This document shows positions 4,419 through 5,787 of a stretch of 5,787 bases of DNA, one piece after another. This stretch comes from 66-474 sp036279975 (lineage in GTDB: Bacteria > Pseudomonadota > Gammaproteobacteria > Xanthomonadales > Rhodanobacteraceae), in contig DASURP010000085.1 in NCBI GenBank assembly GCA_036279975.1, forward strand, positions 1-5,787. The letters are read 5' to 3'. The notes under the pieces are model-generated. The model made no database searches. It saw only the letters and a list, made by a program, of their open reading frames with translations, and was not told the origin of the DNA. The position numbers were made by a program, and so were the translations under genes. How positions within the stretch are numbered: the stretch's first letter is position 1; each line of letters opens with the position of its first letter.

Positions 4419-5006
4419 ATGCTGAATCCGACGATTCTTGAAACCTTGCAACGCCTGCACGCGGCGGCGCTCGCCAGCGGCGATCCCGAACCGAACGCGA
4501 TGGCCGTCGCCACCGCCGGTCCGGACGGACGCGTGCACGCGCGCATGGTGCTGTTCAAGACGCTCGGCGCAGACGGGCTGACGTTCTTCACGCATTACGC
4601 CAGCGACAAGGGCGCACAGCTCGCGGCCAATCCACACGTTGCGTTGTGCCTGTACTGGAAGCGGCTCGACCCGCCGGTGCAGGTGCGCATCGAGGGTCGC
4701 GCGGAGAAGCTGCCGGCGGCGGAATCGGATGCCTATTTCGCCACCCGTGAGCGCATGAGCCAGCTCGGCGCCTGGGCGTCGCTGCAGTCGCAGACCCTGT
4801 CCGATCGCGCGGAACTCGAGACGCGCATCCACGAGTTCGAACGCAAGTTCGCCGGCCGCGACGTGCCGCGTCCCGTCGAATGGGGCGGCTACCGGATCGT
4901 GCCCGACATGGTGGAGTTCTGGTACGCCGGCGCGCATCGCTGGAACGAGCGCGAGCGCTGGGAACTGCAGGCGGGCGAATGGCGGCACCGATTGCTGTAT
5001 CCGTGA
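4419..5006 (+). CDS. pdxH: Pyridoxamine 5'-phosphate oxidase
   Basis: PdxH is an FMN-dependent cytosolic homodimer that oxidises pyridoxine or pyridoxamine 5'-phosphate to PLP with oxygen. The 195-residue product shows the family order: ARMVLFK (41-47, FMN phosphate region), FFTHYASDKG (56-65), VQVRIEGRAEKL (87-98), SQLGAWASLQSQ (114-125), EWGGYRIVP (154-162) and EFWYAGAHRWNERERW (166-181). In the last motif the usual R-L-H-D-R is R-W-N-E-R, so Asn176 replaces the His equivalent to E. coli His199, while Arg174 (Arg197) is kept. ATG 4419 is chosen because MLNPTILETLQRL matches the N-terminus of relatives. ATG 4371, 16 codons upstream, is possible, and neither has a good ribosome site. The next gene overlaps its stop by four bases, indicating cotranscription. 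Confidence 0.93.
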   Translation: MLNPTILETLQRLHAAALASGDPEPNAMAVATAGPDGRVHARMVLFKTLGADGLTFFTHYASDKGAQLAANPHVALCLYWKRLDPPVQVRIEGRAEKLPAAESDAYFATRERMSQLGAWASLQSQTLSDRAELETRIHEFERKFAGRDVPRPVEWGGYRIVPDMVEFWYAGAHRWNERERWELQAGEWRHRLLYP

Positions 5007-5787
5007 AAACAGGTCCACAACGTATCGTTTGTCTGACTGAAGAGCCGACCGAGGTGTTGTACGCCCTCGGCGAGCAGGACCGCATCGTCGGCATTTCAGG
5101 ATTCACGGTGCGTCCGCCGCGCGCGCGCAGGGAAAAACCCAGGGTCTCGGCATTCACCAGCGCGAAGATCGACAAGATCCTGGCCTTGCGCCCCGACATG
5201 GCAATCGGCTTTTCCGACATCCAGGCCGAAATTGCGCGGGAATTGATCAAGGCCGGCGTCGAGGTCTGGATCAGCAACCACCGTTCGGTGGCGGGGATCC
5301 TTGCCTACGTGCGCCGCCTCGGCGCACTGGTGGGCGCGCCGGACAAGGCCGAGGCGTATGTGGCCGGATTGGAGGCCCACGTCGAAGACGTGCGCGCCGC
5401 GGGTGCGGCACTGCCACGCCACCCGCAGGTGTACTTCGAGGAGTGGGACGAACCGCCCATCACCGGCATCCGCTGGGTCGCGGAACTGATCCGCATCGCG
5501 GGCGGCGAGGATGTCTTTCCGGAATTGGCGGAAGAATCGCTGGCGAAGAACCGCATCCTCGCCGATCCCATGGAGGTCGTGCGGCGCCAGCCGGACATGA
5601 TCCTCGCATCATGGTGCGGCAAGAAATTCCAGCCCGGCAAGGTGCAGGCGCGTCCCGGCTGGGATGCCGTTCCCGCGGTGCGCGACGGCGAGCTGCACGA
5701 AATCAAGTCGTCCATCATCCTGCAGCCCGGTCCCGCCGCGCTCACCGACGGCCTCGATGCGCTGCACGCGGCGATCGCCCGCTGGGC
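5003..5787 (+). CDS. BtuF-like substrate-binding-fold protein, partial, no signal peptide
   Basis: This frame runs to the window edge without a stop (261 full codons), and relatives are of about this length, so only a few residues are likely missing. It belongs to the BtuF/TroA-like helical-backbone binding proteins (COG0614 type), with RIVCLTEEPTEVLYALG (7-23), RIVGISGF (27-34), KIDKILALRPDMAIG (55-69), VYFEEWDEPPITG (143-155), SWCGKKF (203-209) and LQPGPAALTDGLDAL (240-254). Such proteins normally capture cobalamin or metal chelates in the periplasm, but here the conserved fold starts at once with no signal peptide or lipobox. No permease or ATPase gene is in view. GTG 5003 overlaps the pdxH stop (GTGA) and is preferred; in-frame ATG 4979 would add eight residues. 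The ligand is unknown; cobalamin is only the family label. Confidence 0.82.
   Translation, partial: MKTGPQRIVCLTEEPTEVLYALGEQDRIVGISGFTVRPPRARREKPRVSAFTSAKIDKILALRPDMAIGFSDIQAEIARELIKAGVEVWISNHRSVAGILAYVRRLGALVGAPDKAEAYVAGLEAHVEDVRAAGAALPRHPQVYFEEWDEPPITGIRWVAELIRIAGGEDVFPELAEESLAKNRILADPMEVVRRQPDMILASWCGKKFQPGKVQARPGWDAVPAVRDGELHEIKSSIILQPGPAALTDGLDALHAAIARW

Noticed and set aside
4200..5018. 272-codon minus-strand frame opposite pdxH
   Set aside because: The sense frame is unmistakably PdxH; the antisense product shows no domain.

Overview
The DNA is GC-rich, with dense coding on both strands, long antisense open frames that are codon-bias shadows, and proteins resembling those of Xanthomonas, Lysobacter and Rhodanobacter relatives. 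A member of the gammaproteobacterial order Lysobacterales (Xanthomonadaceae or Rhodanobacteraceae) is my best guess. This rests on protein resemblance and on a GTAG-type REP sequence; no rRNA or other marker gene is present.

Layout: (1) 1-883 holds no convincing gene. It is a patchwork of inverted repeats: a GTAG-type REP element, several perfect hairpins, and a family of hairpins with different stems that share a GGATG-containing apex. The apex reads on the minus strand in the left part and on the plus strand in the right part. (2) bioA (biotin synthesis) lies on the minus strand, divergent from a HisN-type phosphatase of the inositol monophosphatase family; only 55 bases separate the start codons. 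(3) A dodecin (small flavin-binding protein) follows, with a strong ribosome binding site and a CRP/Clp-type palindrome upstream. (4) An OmpR/PhoB-type response regulator has no kinase beside it, and its start codon overlaps the stop of a 10-codon leader frame. (5) A 141-base imperfect palindrome begins within the regulator's stop codon. (6) pdxH (PLP synthesis) overlaps by four bases a BtuF-like substrate-binding-fold gene that runs off the right edge.

Cofactor use is a loose theme. BioA needs PLP, PdxH makes PLP using FMN, dodecins bind flavins, and the last protein belongs to a superfamily that includes cobalamin and metal-chelate binders. Only pdxH and the BtuF-like gene look like a true operon. 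No phage, CRISPR, transposase, tRNA or rRNA gene was seen. The most unusual material is the repeat-rich left end, the 141-base palindrome, the leader-ORF arrangement, a possible leaderless bioA, and the BtuF-like protein that lacks a signal peptide.
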